A stretch of 64,000 bases of DNA from Muricomes sp049840515 (GTDB lineage: Bacteria > Bacillota > Clostridia > Lachnospirales > Lachnospiraceae), in assembly GCA_049840515.1 (NCBI GenBank), contig JASGKW010000003.1, forward strand, positions 137,502-201,501, read 5' to 3'. Below are positions 26,443-34,969 of this stretch, piece after piece. Position numbers and translations under genes: made by a program. Position 1 is the stretch's first letter. Each line of letters begins with the position of its first letter. The notes beneath the pieces are model-generated. The model was not told where the DNA came from, ran no database searches, and saw only the letters and a program-made list of their open reading frames with translations.

Positions 26443-27465
26443 TTACTTCATTCCCTCTTTTATAACCCTCAGCGCATTGCCCTGCATAATTTTGTCTAAT
26501 TGCCGTTCTGTAATTCCATGCCTTTTCATTGTCTCCCACACCAGTCCCATATCCCGCACATGCCCGACCCACTGCTCGCGCACTTCATTTTCAAATCCAT
26601 CCAGGTCGGTTCCTACTGCAGCAACATCTTCTCCCCCTGTCCGAATCATATGTACCGCGTGGAGGGCGATATCATCTAACACCGCCTTTCCATCTTCTTT
26701 TAAAAATGGAGGGAAAAAATTCAGCCCCGCGGCTCCGCCTGTCTCCCCCAGCGCACGAATCATCTCATCTGTAAGATTTCTTGGGTGTCCGCAAAGTGCT
26801 CTGGCGTTGGAGTGGGATGCACATATGGGCACTGTGCTTGTTCTGATACAATCCCAAAATCCCCCGTCAGACAAATGGGAAGTGTCCACCAGTATGCCCA
26901 GCTCATTCATCCGTCTCACCGCCTGAATTCCAAATTCAGTCAATCCTTTTTCCATAATAGCTTTATCTCTTGAATTGGGGTATCCAAGACAGTTGGCGTG
27001 ATTCCACGTCAATGTTATCAGGCGGATTCCTGATTTATACAGGTCATCAAGCCTTGAGAGCTGCCCCGAAATGACACCGCCCTCCTCCACTGTTTTTATT
27101 GCAGAAATTACTCCTCTTTTTTTATTTTCCATGATGCCAGCATAATTACATGCCACCTTTATTTTCTCATTCTGTTCACGGTCTGTCCGCTCTGCCATCT
27201 CCAGCACAGACAGATAAGCCCGCTCCCAGGCTGACTGTGACACTTCACCGGGCTTCCGCCCTGGTGCCCTTAATTCTTTTACTGTGTCATTGCTATCCTC
27301 AAAAGATGCTGCATTCACAAAACATGCGAAAAACTGGGCCAAAGTTCCTGATTTCTCCAATCCTTCTATATTAACGTCCAAATTATTTTCTGCAAGAGTC
27401 TGACCTGGTGCAGCCTTTATCAGCTTACTAATTGTATCACAATGCATATCTACCAAATTCATCAT
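26443..27465 (-). CDS. Membrane dipeptidase family (peptidase M19)
   Basis: Zinc dipeptidase of the renal dipeptidase family. About 340 residues from ATG 27465, preceded by AAAGGAGTG; the frame is open further up but only through repeat sequence. Metal ligands are in VDMHCDT (HxD), the bridging Glu in KTVEEGG, LGILVDTSHLSD and PICASHSNARAL (two His), and AAVGTDLDGF (Asp). NALRVIKE is the usual family ending. No signal peptide, so cytosolic. It hydrolyses dipeptides, possibly including D-amino acid substrates. Divergent from the next gene. Confidence 0.92.
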   Translation of the reverse strand: MMNLVDMHCDTISKLIKAAPGQTLAENNLDVNIEGLEKSGTLAQFFACFVNAASFEDSNDTVKELRAPGRKPGEVSQSAWERAYLSVLEMAERTDREQNEKIKVACNYAGIMENKKRGVISAIKTVEEGGVISGQLSRLDDLYKSGIRLITLTWNHANCLGYPNSRDKAIMEKGLTEFGIQAVRRMNELGILVDTSHLSDGGFWDCIRTSTVPICASHSNARALCGHPRNLTDEMIRALGETGGAAGLNFFPPFLKEDGKAVLDDIALHAVHMIRTGGEDVAAVGTDLDGFENEVREQWVGHVRDMGLVWETMKRHGITERQLDKIMQGNALRVIKEGMK

Positions 27466-27509
27466 TTTTTCACTCCTTTTCCAAAATAAAACTTCCTTTT
27501 GAGCATGGG

Positions 27510-27612
27510 GTATACTTCTTAAACTGCCAATGTTTAATGGAGGTATACTTCTTGAGCTACTAATGTTCAAACAGGTATGCTTATTGAACTTCTAATGTTC
27601 AATAAGGTATAT
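27510..27612. repeat. Three tandem copies of the dispersed palindromic repeat
   Basis: Units at 27510-27542, 27543-27574 and 27575-27606 start GTAT(A/G)CTT and share TAATGTTCAA-type right halves; each is close to an inverted repeat. On the opposite strand they read as the 14814 and 59952 copies. They fill the divergent gap between dipeptidase and the amidotransferase-like gene and could hold their promoters; no other gene is seen. Confidence 0.75.
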
Positions 27613-27696
27613 TTTACCACATTTTTACATACCCTAGTGTATCCTACAGCAAATTGGGGAATAACTTTTATATCCTATGTTTAAAAAGGAGTGCTT

Positions 27697-28410
27697 ATGA
27701 GACCAAAAATCGGAGTTGTTGTCTGCGGCCTTATGGATGACAGACAATTTGTAACCAATACTTATATCCAGTCCATCCGTTATTCCGGCGGGCTTCCCTT
27801 CATCCTTCCCTTAATACGTTCAGACAACGCCATCCAGGAGTATATTTCTTTTTGTGATGGTTTCCTATTCTGCGGAGGAGGAGACATCACTCCACTTTTA
27901 TTTGGCGAGGAACCAAAAAACGGCATCGGCAAAACAGATATTACTCTTGATTTATTTCAGCTGCGCCTGATGAAAGCTGTTTTAAATACAAAAAAACCTG
28001 TTTTTTCCATTTGCAGAGGGATGCAGGTATTCAATGTCGCCTGCGGCGGAACGATTTATCAGGATATTTCTCTTCAGCCCGGCCGGCCCCTGAATCATAT
28101 GCAGCAATCCTACTCCCGTTCAGAGGTAAGTCACAAAATTTATATTGAAAAAAATTCACAGCTGCGCAAATATATTGGCTCTCATTTGGAGGTAAACAGT
28201 TTTCATCATCAAACTGTGGGAATGTTGGGGAAAAATCTGGCTGCCTGTGCACATGCATCTGACAAAACAATTGAGGCTATCGAAATGCCATCCCATCCAT
28301 TTGCAATCGGAGTGCAGTGGCATCCCGAATGTATGTACCGCACCTCATCCGAAATGAGAGAATTGTTTTCAGAATTTGTTCTCCACACCCGGCTTCGTCC
28401 GCCAGAATAA
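27697..28410 (+). CDS. Class I glutamine amidotransferase-like hydrolase (peptidase C26, PuuD-like)
   Basis: 237 residues from ATG 27697, which follows AAAAGGAG; a GTG at 27691 lies too close to that site. Gamma-glutamyl hydrolase fold: FLFCGGGDITPLLF (oxyanion region), the nucleophile Cys in FSICRGMQVFN, and the His-Glu pair in GVQWHPEC. PuuD-type enzymes release GABA from gamma-glutamyl-GABA in putrescine catabolism, while other members act on other gamma-glutamyl amides. No puu genes flank it, so the substrate is open. Confidence 0.88.
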   Translation: MRPKIGVVVCGLMDDRQFVTNTYIQSIRYSGGLPFILPLIRSDNAIQEYISFCDGFLFCGGGDITPLLFGEEPKNGIGKTDITLDLFQLRLMKAVLNTKKPVFSICRGMQVFNVACGGTIYQDISLQPGRPLNHMQQSYSRSEVSHKIYIEKNSQLRKYIGSHLEVNSFHHQTVGMLGKNLAACAHASDKTIEAIEMPSHPFAIGVQWHPECMYRTSSEMRELFSEFVLHTRLRPPE

Positions 28411-28437
28411 TAATTAAATTTTTTAAAATCGGCGTAT

Positions 28438-28464
28438 ACTATTTATTTTTCAGGACATAATAAA
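28438..28464 (+). promoter_or_regulatory. SigK-like promoter of the coat protein pair
   Basis: AC at 28438-28439, a 16-bp spacer and CATAATAAA (28456-28464) fit the late mother-cell SigK consensus (AC, 16 bp, CATANNNTA) with one mismatch. It is about 36 bp before the first coat gene, as expected for spore coat expression. Confidence 0.5.
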
Positions 28465-28499
28465 CCTCGAAAATATTATTTCTCAAAGGAGGCCAAATT

Positions 28500-28682
28500 A
28501 TGTCCGATATTTCAATACTCGACTTACAAAACTTGCGTCATCTCATTGGCGGCTATGACACAACACATTGCAAAATGACTGATTATGCATCACAGGCTGA
28601 GGATCCTGAAGTGAAGAAACTTTTCCAGGATGCAGCCAATTCCGCAATGAAAAACAAACAAGACTTAATGAAATTTTTATAA
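28500..28682 (+). CDS. Small CotF-like spore coat protein (N-half type)
   Basis: 60 residues: LDLQNLRHLIGGYDTTHCKM, then DPEVKKLFQDAANSAM. This is the pattern of the spore coat protein F family (helical, ferritin-like fold). AAAGGAGG precedes the ATG by 7 nt. It is followed after 12 bp by a second member, and the pair may together equal a full CotF. Expected in the mother cell and on the spore surface; exact role unknown. Confidence 0.82.
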   Translation: MSDISILDLQNLRHLIGGYDTTHCKMTDYASQAEDPEVKKLFQDAANSAMKNKQDLMKFL

Positions 28683-28694
28683 GGGGTGACGTCT

Positions 28695-28952
28695 ATGAAT
28701 GAAAAAACAATGGTATCCGACGCCTTAGTCGGAGTGAATGGTGAACTCAAAATGTTTGGTGACATGATTCCACAGACAGAAAACAAGGAATTAAAGCAAT
28801 GCTTAAAGCAGATCAGAAATGAATGCGAAATGTCTCAGGAAAAACTTTATCAGGTGGCAAGGGAAAAGAGCTACTATGTTCCCGCAGCAAAAGCAAGCCA
28901 GCAGGAAATTGAGCACGTAAAATCTATTCTCACACAACCTAAAACTTTCTAA
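28695..28952 (+). CDS. CotF-like spore coat protein (C-half type)
   Basis: 85 residues from ATG 28695 (AAGGGGTG upstream; a GTG nine bases earlier sits inside that site). EKTMVSDALVGVNGELKMFG, TENKELKQCLKQIRNECE, and AREKSYYVPAAKASQQEIEH match the coat F family found in many Clostridia. It is the second gene of a two-gene sporulation unit ending at the terminator at 29005. Confidence 0.88.
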   Translation: MNEKTMVSDALVGVNGELKMFGDMIPQTENKELKQCLKQIRNECEMSQEKLYQVAREKSYYVPAAKASQQEIEHVKSILTQPKTF

Positions 28953-29004
28953 TCACTGCATAACTTCTCTATCTCGTTCAAAGGAATGGCGATAAATAAG
29001 AATG

Positions 29005-29042
29005 AATACAGGGCGGGCAGCATCAGCTGTCCGCCCTGTATT
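29005..29042. terminator. Strong bidirectional terminator between convergent genes
   Basis: AATACAGGGCGGGCAGC and GCTGTCCGCCCTGTATT form a 17-bp stem with one G-U pair and a 4-nt loop. It ends both the coat gene pair (plus) and the DUF pair (minus). Confidence 0.85.
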
Positions 29043-29055
29043 ATGCCATTCAGAA

Positions 29056-29865
29056 CTAAAATAACATTTCATTCTGAATCATTACCGAAAAGTCCCCCGC
29101 AAATTTCTTAAATCCACTCTTATATAGCTCTCCCATAGCCTGCTTTTCCAACATATCCAAAAGTCCTCCAAACCGATTCCCGGCAATTTCTATAGAAATT
29201 TCAGAAAAATATTCTGACATCTCTTTCGCTCCTGCTTCACTCAGCTTCAGATTATAAAGCTCCTCGCCGGCTATCATGCATGCAGCCGCCCTTATAAGGA
29301 CAGGTCTGCATATATTTTCAAAATATAATTCCTCATAGTTAGGACGCACCATTTCCAAAAGACTCATAACACCTGCTCTGTTGAAATTTTGCAGAAATAT
29401 CTGCTCATATTCTATTTCTGTCAAATACTCCAGAATCTTATCTATGCCTGTTTTATCATCTTCAGGTATCAAGGCAGGATAATCCAGTGTTAAAATATGA
29501 TTCTGAGGCTCAAATCTGGGATCATATTTCAAAAAGAATGCAGGGATTCCTTTGATAATAGTTTCTCTGTAGTTTTTACAGCCGTAATCATCAAACTGTG
29601 GAATGATACGGTGATAAGTTTTCCTGGCCTTCTCCACCTTATCCAGCACAATGCGGTAGCCTTCTTCATAGGCCGTGACGCTGTCCACTTTCTTTCCCTC
29701 AAGCAGGGTATCACCAGCTCCGCCCTCACACTCTTGGATGCAGTATAAAGCGGCTTCCATAAGCTGTCTCGCAGTATTGTAGGAAACCGAAGTACTCTCA
29801 TTTGACGTGTATCGCTTTGACAGTTTTGCCACAACAGGCAGTAATTCTTCCATTTTATATTCCAT
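29056..29865 (-). CDS. Hypothetical protein, possibly DUF6179 family
   Basis: 269 residues, soluble and mostly helical, with no motif I can assign to catalysis. Segments such as YGCKNYRETIIKGIPAFFLKYDP and DYPALIPEDDKTGIDKILEY look conserved. I recall DUF6179 and DUF6323 proteins as neighbours in Clostridia and this pair fits that memory, but I cannot verify it. It follows the next gene upstream by 4 bp and shares its transcript. Function unknown. Confidence 0.7.
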   Translation of the reverse strand: MEYKMEELLPVVAKLSKRYTSNESTSVSYNTARQLMEAALYCIQECEGGAGDTLLEGKKVDSVTAYEEGYRIVLDKVEKARKTYHRIIPQFDDYGCKNYRETIIKGIPAFFLKYDPRFEPQNHILTLDYPALIPEDDKTGIDKILEYLTEIEYEQIFLQNFNRAGVMSLLEMVRPNYEELYFENICRPVLIRAAACMIAGEELYNLKLSEAGAKEMSEYFSEISIEIAGNRFGGLLDMLEKQAMGELYKSGFKKFAGDFSVMIQNEMLF

Positions 29866-29869
29866 CTTA

Positions 29870-30412
29870 TCACTCCCAAAACAATTCTTTCAAAACCTGC
29901 ATATAAAGTTCCTTATCCCAGCGGGGTACTTCGTCGAACTGTGCATACTCCCCTGTTCCTCCACTTTCTTTGTAACCCTCATATCCCGCTCTGACTGCCG
30001 CAGTGAAATTTTCCATACAGGTTCCCTCCAGATAATCCAAATCCCCCGCACATACAGTTTCAAACTGCTCCCTCATAAATGCAAATATTTCATCATCTGT
30101 CATTAAATCCAGGGCGGCATTTTTAAACTCATAGAAAATGTCCTGCAGCCTTACTAAAGTCTCAAAATAGTTCTGTTGATTGATATACTGTGAATCACAG
30201 AACACATAAATCACTTTGTCTAAAATTCCATCCCCAAACTCAACACGTCCATGGGCTTTCAGACTTTGATTTCTGCATTCCATCAATTCCGTCATCTCTT
30301 TCTCCTTAAGAGACAACCCGAACTTTTCTGTTTTTTGATTCAATGAAGACAAAACCGACAGTTCTTCCTTTTGTTTCACCCGTTCCAAAAATTGAAAAAT
30401 ATCCTCTTCCAT
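29870..30412 (-). CDS. Hypothetical protein, possibly DUF6323 family
   Basis: 180 residues, acidic, helical, no signal or membrane segment. Recognisable stretch: KFGLSLKEKEMTELMECRN and GRVEFGDGILDKVIYVFCDS, ending PRWDKELYMQVLKELFWE. It is the first gene of a two-gene unit with the preceding entry. Assignment to DUF6323 is from memory and tentative. Its role is unknown. Confidence 0.7.
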   Translation of the reverse strand: MEEDIFQFLERVKQKEELSVLSSLNQKTEKFGLSLKEKEMTELMECRNQSLKAHGRVEFGDGILDKVIYVFCDSQYINQQNYFETLVRLQDIFYEFKNAALDLMTDDEIFAFMREQFETVCAGDLDYLEGTCMENFTAAVRAGYEGYKESGGTGEYAQFDEVPRWDKELYMQVLKELFWE

Positions 30413-30450
30413 AGAACACCCTCCTATATGCAGTAAGTCATTATAGGTCT

Positions 30451-30494
30451 GTTACATTCAGCCAAGCCAGTGCAGCGCATGGTTGAACTATATC
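30451..30494. repeat. Short copy of a TIR-bearing intergenic element
   Basis: GTTACATTCAGCCA at the left and TGGTTGAACTATATC at the right are imperfect inverted repeats. The same ends bound the 116-bp element at 56860-56975, so this 44-bp copy looks internally deleted. Confidence 0.55.
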
Positions 30495-30569
30495 ATACTT
30501 CCGCCGGGTATCCTTTACAAGTCTTGAAAAAAACATGTTTTTGTGGTATTATATATATAGGAAAATTTA

Positions 30570-31634
30570 TCAAAATTCAAGTTTTATCACATTTCTCACT
30601 GCCGCATAAGTTACTCCATCCATCTTTACTTTTTCTTGAATCATTTTGCCCTTGGGGGCATATTTTTTTGCGGCTCGCTCACATACATTGTCCACCCCTG
30701 TTATCTGCTGTACAAATTCTGATGGGACACTGACTCCCTCCACTTTCTGCAATTCTTCAGCACTGTAGGTAATGAATGGAACTTTGTACTCTTTGGCAAG
30801 CTCCAGAATGCCAATCTCATTTTGTTTCAAATCAATACTGACAAATGCTTCAATCTGATTTGCAGACGCATCCACTGTTTCCAGAAACTTTTCCAGCCTT
30901 TGCTTTAATGCTTCTTTTCCCACTCCTCGTCTGCATCCAACTCCTATAACCAGATTTTTAGGAATCAGATAAAGGATACTCTCATCTCCACTTGGGTCTT
31001 TTATGCTGTCATCTACAACAGCAATTCCCAAAGACTGTCCGCATAATTCTTTAAAATCATGACAAATATACAGCTCATCAGGAACCTGTCCCTCCACTGG
31101 AAAACTACTGTAGAGTCCCACTCTCTCATCCCTCAGAACTGCAGCAGATATTTCCTTAGCAAGCTTCCTGCTCGCAATATGCAAATGATTATCTCTGGCA
31201 AAAACATCTACCGCAAATTTATTCTGCAAATCCGTAGCCGTAGTGATAACATTCTCCGCGCCAAGCTCACCTGCGAGAACACCAGACAATTCAACCGCTC
31301 CCCCAACATGACCCGAAAGCAAGGGAATGACATACCTGCCTTTCTCGTCTGTACACAAAACCGCCGAATCTGTATATTTATCTGCCACCCACGGGGCAAT
31401 ATGGCGAATCGCAATGCCAGCCGCGCCCACAAACACAAAAGAGTATTCTCCCCAATGCTGACCTATCCACTGTTTCAAATTCGCAGGCAGGGGCTGTATT
31501 GCAAATTGCTCTGCAAAACGTTCTATGGTGTAACTCTCACATGCATATCCTCTCTGTAAAAGCATCTTGCTGACTCTGCTGTTCTGCTTGCTTCCTGCTT
31601 CTGTAAAACTAAATATGGCAATCTTATTTCCCAT
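30570..31634 (-). CDS. cbiG: Cobalt-precorrin 5A hydrolase
   Basis: Opens the delta-lactone of cobalt-precorrin-5A in anaerobic cobalamin synthesis. 354 residues, normal. N-terminal part FVGAAGIAIRHIAPWVADK and PLLSGHVGGAVELSGVLA, C-terminal part KNLVIGVGCRRGVGKEAL and ITGVDNVCERAAKKYAP are diagnostic CbiG segments. No other cobalamin gene is in the window, so it stands alone here; the rest of the pathway would have to be elsewhere. Confidence 0.95.
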   Translation of the reverse strand: MGNKIAIFSFTEAGSKQNSRVSKMLLQRGYACESYTIERFAEQFAIQPLPANLKQWIGQHWGEYSFVFVGAAGIAIRHIAPWVADKYTDSAVLCTDEKGRYVIPLLSGHVGGAVELSGVLAGELGAENVITTATDLQNKFAVDVFARDNHLHIASRKLAKEISAAVLRDERVGLYSSFPVEGQVPDELYICHDFKELCGQSLGIAVVDDSIKDPSGDESILYLIPKNLVIGVGCRRGVGKEALKQRLEKFLETVDASANQIEAFVSIDLKQNEIGILELAKEYKVPFITYSAEELQKVEGVSVPSEFVQQITGVDNVCERAAKKYAPKGKMIQEKVKMDGVTYAAVRNVIKLEF

Positions 31635-31753
31635 CCGCTTTCCCCTGTCTCTTACTTTTATTCGTTATACCATCATTTACTTGATTATAGCATCTTTCTA
31701 ACTTGTTGTGTATCTGTATGTTCCTGAATGGCTGCAGGGATAAAACGCAAAAA

Positions 31754-31793
31754 GAGATAGCGCTCCTACTCTGGCAGAGTAAGGCGCTATCTC
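31754..31793 (-). terminator. Terminator closing the surface-fibre operon
   Basis: GAGATAGCGC and GCGCTATCTC form a perfect 10-bp stem; the minus strand continues TTTTTGCG. It lies just after sipW and marks the end of the ten-gene operon. Confidence 0.85.
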
Positions 31794-31807
31794 AAATATT
31801 TTCTAAA

Positions 31808-32332
31808 TCATTCTGCCCTCAGTCTTCCTGCAACTACATGCAGAATAACTGCTACTATAATCAGGCCTGCTGCTGTAAGCTTACCGGAGGTTGTAACTAT
31901 GGCGGCTAAAATCCGTCCAAATACTGGCATCGACCAGACAACCTTTCCAATCAGATAATCATAACCTATGGGATTCATATCCTCTGCCGCATTCGCATCC
32001 CCCTTGGTGATAAACTCACCTGAAACTGTATTGTTTTGTACGACCCGGTGTGTGATGATTGCTCCGTTGGATGTCTCACTGTAGAATGCAATCACATCAT
32101 CCTTCTCAATCTTCTCCGGGGACTGATTATGTACAAATACAAGGCTTCCTGTCGGGATTGCAGGCTCCATACTGCCACTGACTACCGTATAAACTTCATA
32201 TCCCAACAATCTAGGCACTGTAAGCGGAATACATAACAGAACTACAAGGATAAGGAAAAAGCTGCCTGCTGCGCTGCATATTGTTGCAACTACGTGTGTA
32301 TTTCTTCGTGTCTTACTACGCTTTCTCTTCAT
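31808..32332 (-). CDS. sipW: Signal peptidase I, SipW (ER) type
   Basis: 174 residues. N-terminal membrane helix (about 20-42), catalytic Ser in VVSGSMEPAIPTGSL, and His instead of Lys as general base in IITHRVVQ, the mark of the SipW/archaeal-ER type. GDANAAEDMNPI follows, then a C-terminal helix (about 140-168). SipW enzymes process TasA/CalY-type fibre proteins; two such proteins are encoded just upstream in the same operon, which makes them the likely substrates. Confidence 0.93.
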   Translation of the reverse strand: MKRKRSKTRRNTHVVATICSAAGSFFLILVVLLCIPLTVPRLLGYEVYTVVSGSMEPAIPTGSLVFVHNQSPEKIEKDDVIAFYSETSNGAIITHRVVQNNTVSGEFITKGDANAAEDMNPIGYDYLIGKVVWSMPVFGRILAAIVTTSGKLTAAGLIIVAVILHVVAGRLRAE

Positions 32333-32385
32333 ATAAATTATTCAACTATCCTTTCTCTTTTACTATTCCGCCCGTTTTTTGCTCA

Positions 32386-33390
32386 TTAGATTTTTTTCTT
32401 TTTCCGCAATACTACGAACAGTGTGGTAAGAGCCGCCAGAGCTGCTGCCGCTACTATAATGTAAACTACAGTGTAGTTCCTTTTTGAAGCTTTCTCAGCA
32501 TCCCTTGCTGTCTCTTCTGTTATATTTGACTTAGGTACTTCTTGGTCATCTAACTCTATCAAATCCTGCGGAGTCTGTTCCGGAGTAATTGTTACACCCT
32601 CATTAGGTTCTGTAGTTGTGCCTCCCGGTGTTGTAGTTCCACCCGTTGTTGTTCCACCGGTAGTTCCGCCAGGAGTTGTTGTTCCCGGATTCGCAGGAGT
32701 TGTTGTAGTACCCGTTGTTCCCGGAACAGTAGGTGTTCCTGGAGTTGTCGGATTTGCAGGAGCTGCCGGAGCAGTTACCTGACTGTATGTAAATGTAAAT
32801 ACATTCTCTGCACCATTTTGACTCAATGTTTTAGTTAGATTATACGCCTGTGGCTGATAATTTTCAATATATTGATATGCTACCACCGGCTTATCGCCTA
32901 CATTTCCATAATATGTGCGGCTTGCCATCAGAGTATTGCCGTTTGCATCCTGATAATTGACTGTATAAGCTACCATATTACCCTTGATGCCATAAGCTAC
33001 CACATACTCAGTGTCCGCCTCCACCAAAAAACGCTGTGTCCCTACAGTATTATTGTCACGTCCGCTTTTTCGGATTCCTTTGACATAATACTTATCATTG
33101 TCTGCCAGACTCACCATATCGGTTCCCGCAGCATCTACAATGATTTCATCGCCATACTTCAAACCTGTGACCTGAATCTGGTTTCCGTCACCGCTCACCG
33201 AAGCCCCTGCACTATGTACCTGAATGTTTCCGGTTCCCTGGAATGAGCCTTGATTCCCCGCATAAAACGTTACTGTATAAGTATAGGAATCATCTGCTGT
33301 CCCCTCCGCAAATGCAGTCTGAGTGGTGAGTAGAATCATAGAGCTTGCAACCAGAAGTCCTTTTCCCAGTAATTCCAAAAATCTCTTCAT
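32386..33390 (-). CDS. Secreted surface protein with Pro/Thr/Gly linker and C-terminal anchor helix
   Basis: About 334 residues from ATG 33390 (GGAGGGAG upstream). Signal peptide with ALA-type site near QTAFAEG; a beta-rich domain; a MucBP-like segment YTVNYQDANGNTLMAS; then a low-complexity linker of about 60 residues rich in PGTTT and GGTTT repeats; and a C-terminal membrane helix followed by RKKKKI. There is no LPXTG motif, so it is probably held by the helix itself. Spacing from the Thr-rich linker suggests presentation away from the wall. Penultimate gene of the operon. Confidence 0.8.
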   Translation of the reverse strand: MKRFLELLGKGLLVASSMILLTTQTAFAEGTADDSYTYTVTFYAGNQGSFQGTGNIQVHSAGASVSGDGNQIQVTGLKYGDEIIVDAAGTDMVSLADNDKYYVKGIRKSGRDNNTVGTQRFLVEADTEYVVAYGIKGNMVAYTVNYQDANGNTLMASRTYYGNVGDKPVVAYQYIENYQPQAYNLTKTLSQNGAENVFTFTYSQVTAPAAPANPTTPGTPTVPGTTGTTTTPANPGTTTPGGTTGGTTTGGTTTPGGTTTEPNEGVTITPEQTPQDLIELDDQEVPKSNITEETARDAEKASKRNYTVVYIIVAAAALAALTTLFVVLRKKKKI

Positions 33391-33391
33391 C

Positions 33392-34168
33392 TTACTCCCT
33401 CCTTCTGGTCTGTGCATCAGAGTCTTGTTTTCCCTGCTGCTTTCTCATCCGAAGAATAACCACTATTACACATGTCATTCCTGCAACCAGTGTCAGCAGA
33501 ACGAATATCATGTTGCTGACATTATCTCCTGTCTTAACTGGCTTTACAGCATTTGAACCTGGCGTACTAGTTGGAGTCTTTGGCGTTGAAGGGTCAGTAA
33601 CCGGCTCAACCGCAAAGTTCATCTGTAATTTTGCCAGTGTATCCTGATAGGCGTTGCCCTGAGTCTCACCTTCTAACCCTACAAGGAGTGTAATTTCTCC
33701 TTTGCCCTGTCCGGCAATCCTGTCCAGATAAAAATAATCTGACAAAGAATTTGTTGCCTGGTGAAGACCTACACCACCTTTATTTCCTTCGCCTCCTACA
33801 CTTTCACTGTCAAAGAGAACTGTAGGTTCTCCCTTTGCATTGATATATGTCAGAACATATGTATAAGCGCCGCCGTCAGCTACGGACTGAGTGTCCTCCA
33901 GACTCTGCAGAACTTTATTTGACATATACCAGTCTGTGTCTTTCCCATATTTGTTATCCAAAGCTATGTGAATATCAACTGTATCACCTGGTTCTAACTT
34001 ATAGATTGAATCATCAATATCTGAGCTTTTAAATGTGCTCTCCATTCCTTTGCCGTCAAACTGGACTCTCCAGTTATCTCCCCCCTTGTAATCCTCCGCA
34101 TACACTGTCAGCGGACTGACTATCAAAAGAGCCATTGCCAGTATGAGGCATTTCCATTTCATCTTCAT
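33392..34168 (-). CDS. Secreted surface protein with VKTGD sorting-like signal
   Basis: 258 residues. Signal peptide (SPLTVYAED), a beta-rich ectodomain of about 160 residues with YFYLDRIAGQGKGEITLLVG, a short Pro/Thr linker, then KPVKTGDNVSN, a membrane helix and RMRKQQGK. The VKTGD-helix-basic tail has sortase-signal layout but lacks the Leu-Pro of LPXTG. I do not recognise the ectodomain. It ends 2 bp before the following gene, so co-expression is clear. Confidence 0.8.
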   Translation of the reverse strand: MKMKWKCLILAMALLIVSPLTVYAEDYKGGDNWRVQFDGKGMESTFKSSDIDDSIYKLEPGDTVDIHIALDNKYGKDTDWYMSNKVLQSLEDTQSVADGGAYTYVLTYINAKGEPTVLFDSESVGGEGNKGGVGLHQATNSLSDYFYLDRIAGQGKGEITLLVGLEGETQGNAYQDTLAKLQMNFAVEPVTDPSTPKTPTSTPGSNAVKPVKTGDNVSNMIFVLLTLVAGMTCVIVVILRMRKQQGKQDSDAQTRRRE

Positions 34169-34181
34169 GCGATTCCACCTC

Positions 34182-34967
34182 CTACTGCAAGCTTAATTGT
34201 CCATCTGGCGAAACGTTCACATCCACACCCCATGCGCTCTTGATAGCATCTGCTGCATTGTGAGTCTGAACGGCGTCCACTTCTGCCTCCAAATTAAATT
34301 GCACTCCGTCATATTTATAAGTTGTAGTAATTGTCGTCAATCCATTTCCGTCCGTTGTTCTTGTCTGTTTTACCATAGATGCAATCTTATTATCTATCTT
34401 GATCTTATCCGCAAAATCAGGAGCTGTCTCTCCGCTTGCCAGAATGCCCGGATAATATAAAACTGTTCTTTCTTCTGTGACTTGATCTTCTATCCACCCA
34501 TTTCCTGTCAGGTTAAGCTGAATCAAATCTGGTGAAAGTGTCAATATCTTATTTCCTGACTCATCTGTCCAGTACTTGTAAATTCTGACACGAACATACT
34601 CATCAATTGTACCACTGTTTCTAACCGCCAGCTTTTCCTCATAGTTTCTTCCGATCATCAGCTTTCCATCTGTTTCATCAAGCATATTTTCCAAAAGCAC
34701 GCCCTGATTTTCATCCCAGAGATCATCTCTGTTCTGATAATCTCTATTGCTGATATCCTTTCCATTCTCAGTTAAGGTTACACCAATATCGTAAACCGCC
34801 ATCTGAGCTGTATAATTCTCACTGAAATATGTCAGTGCCGCGCGGGTACTGCCCAGCGCGCTGGCTGCCAGCAGAACTACCGCTGCTGCCAAAAGAGCAA
34901 TTGTGCTCTTTTCCATGGCTTTTCTCTTTTTTCTGCCATTTTTATTTTGGGTTTCTAATCTGCTCAT
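34182..34967 (-). CDS. TasA/CalY-like secreted protein, SipW-dependent type (1)
   Basis: 261 residues. Basic N-terminus, a hydrophobic helix (about 22-40), then ALTYFSENYTAQMAVYDIGV, the post-helix pattern of camelysin/TasA-like proteins that SipW cleaves. The rest is a beta-sandwich-like sequence with LAVRNSGTIDEYVRVRIYKYW, a motif shared with the neighbouring gene product (IENTGEAECWVRVKAF). No sorting signal. It probably forms or decorates a fibre outside the cell. The functional call rests on sequence pattern and on sipW in the same operon. Confidence 0.75.
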   Translation of the reverse strand: MSRLETQNKNGRKKRKAMEKSTIALLAAAVVLLAASALGSTRAALTYFSENYTAQMAVYDIGVTLTENGKDISNRDYQNRDDLWDENQGVLLENMLDETDGKLMIGRNYEEKLAVRNSGTIDEYVRVRIYKYWTDESGNKILTLSPDLIQLNLTGNGWIEDQVTEERTVLYYPGILASGETAPDFADKIKIDNKIASMVKQTRTTDGNGLTTITTTYKYDGVQFNLEAEVDAVQTHNAADAIKSAWGVDVNVSPDGQLSLQ

Positions 34968-34969
34968 GA

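Noticed and set aside
27466..27570. N-terminal extension of the dipeptidase (about 35 residues)
   Set aside because: The extension is a translation of the dispersed repeat units; ATG 27465 has a proper ribosome site and family-typical start.
32600..32780. Tandem DNA repeat or phase-variable locus in the Thr/Gly-rich linker
   Set aside because: The repeats encode a PGTTT-type linker with varied codons; there is no long pure microsatellite that would suggest slipped-strand switching.
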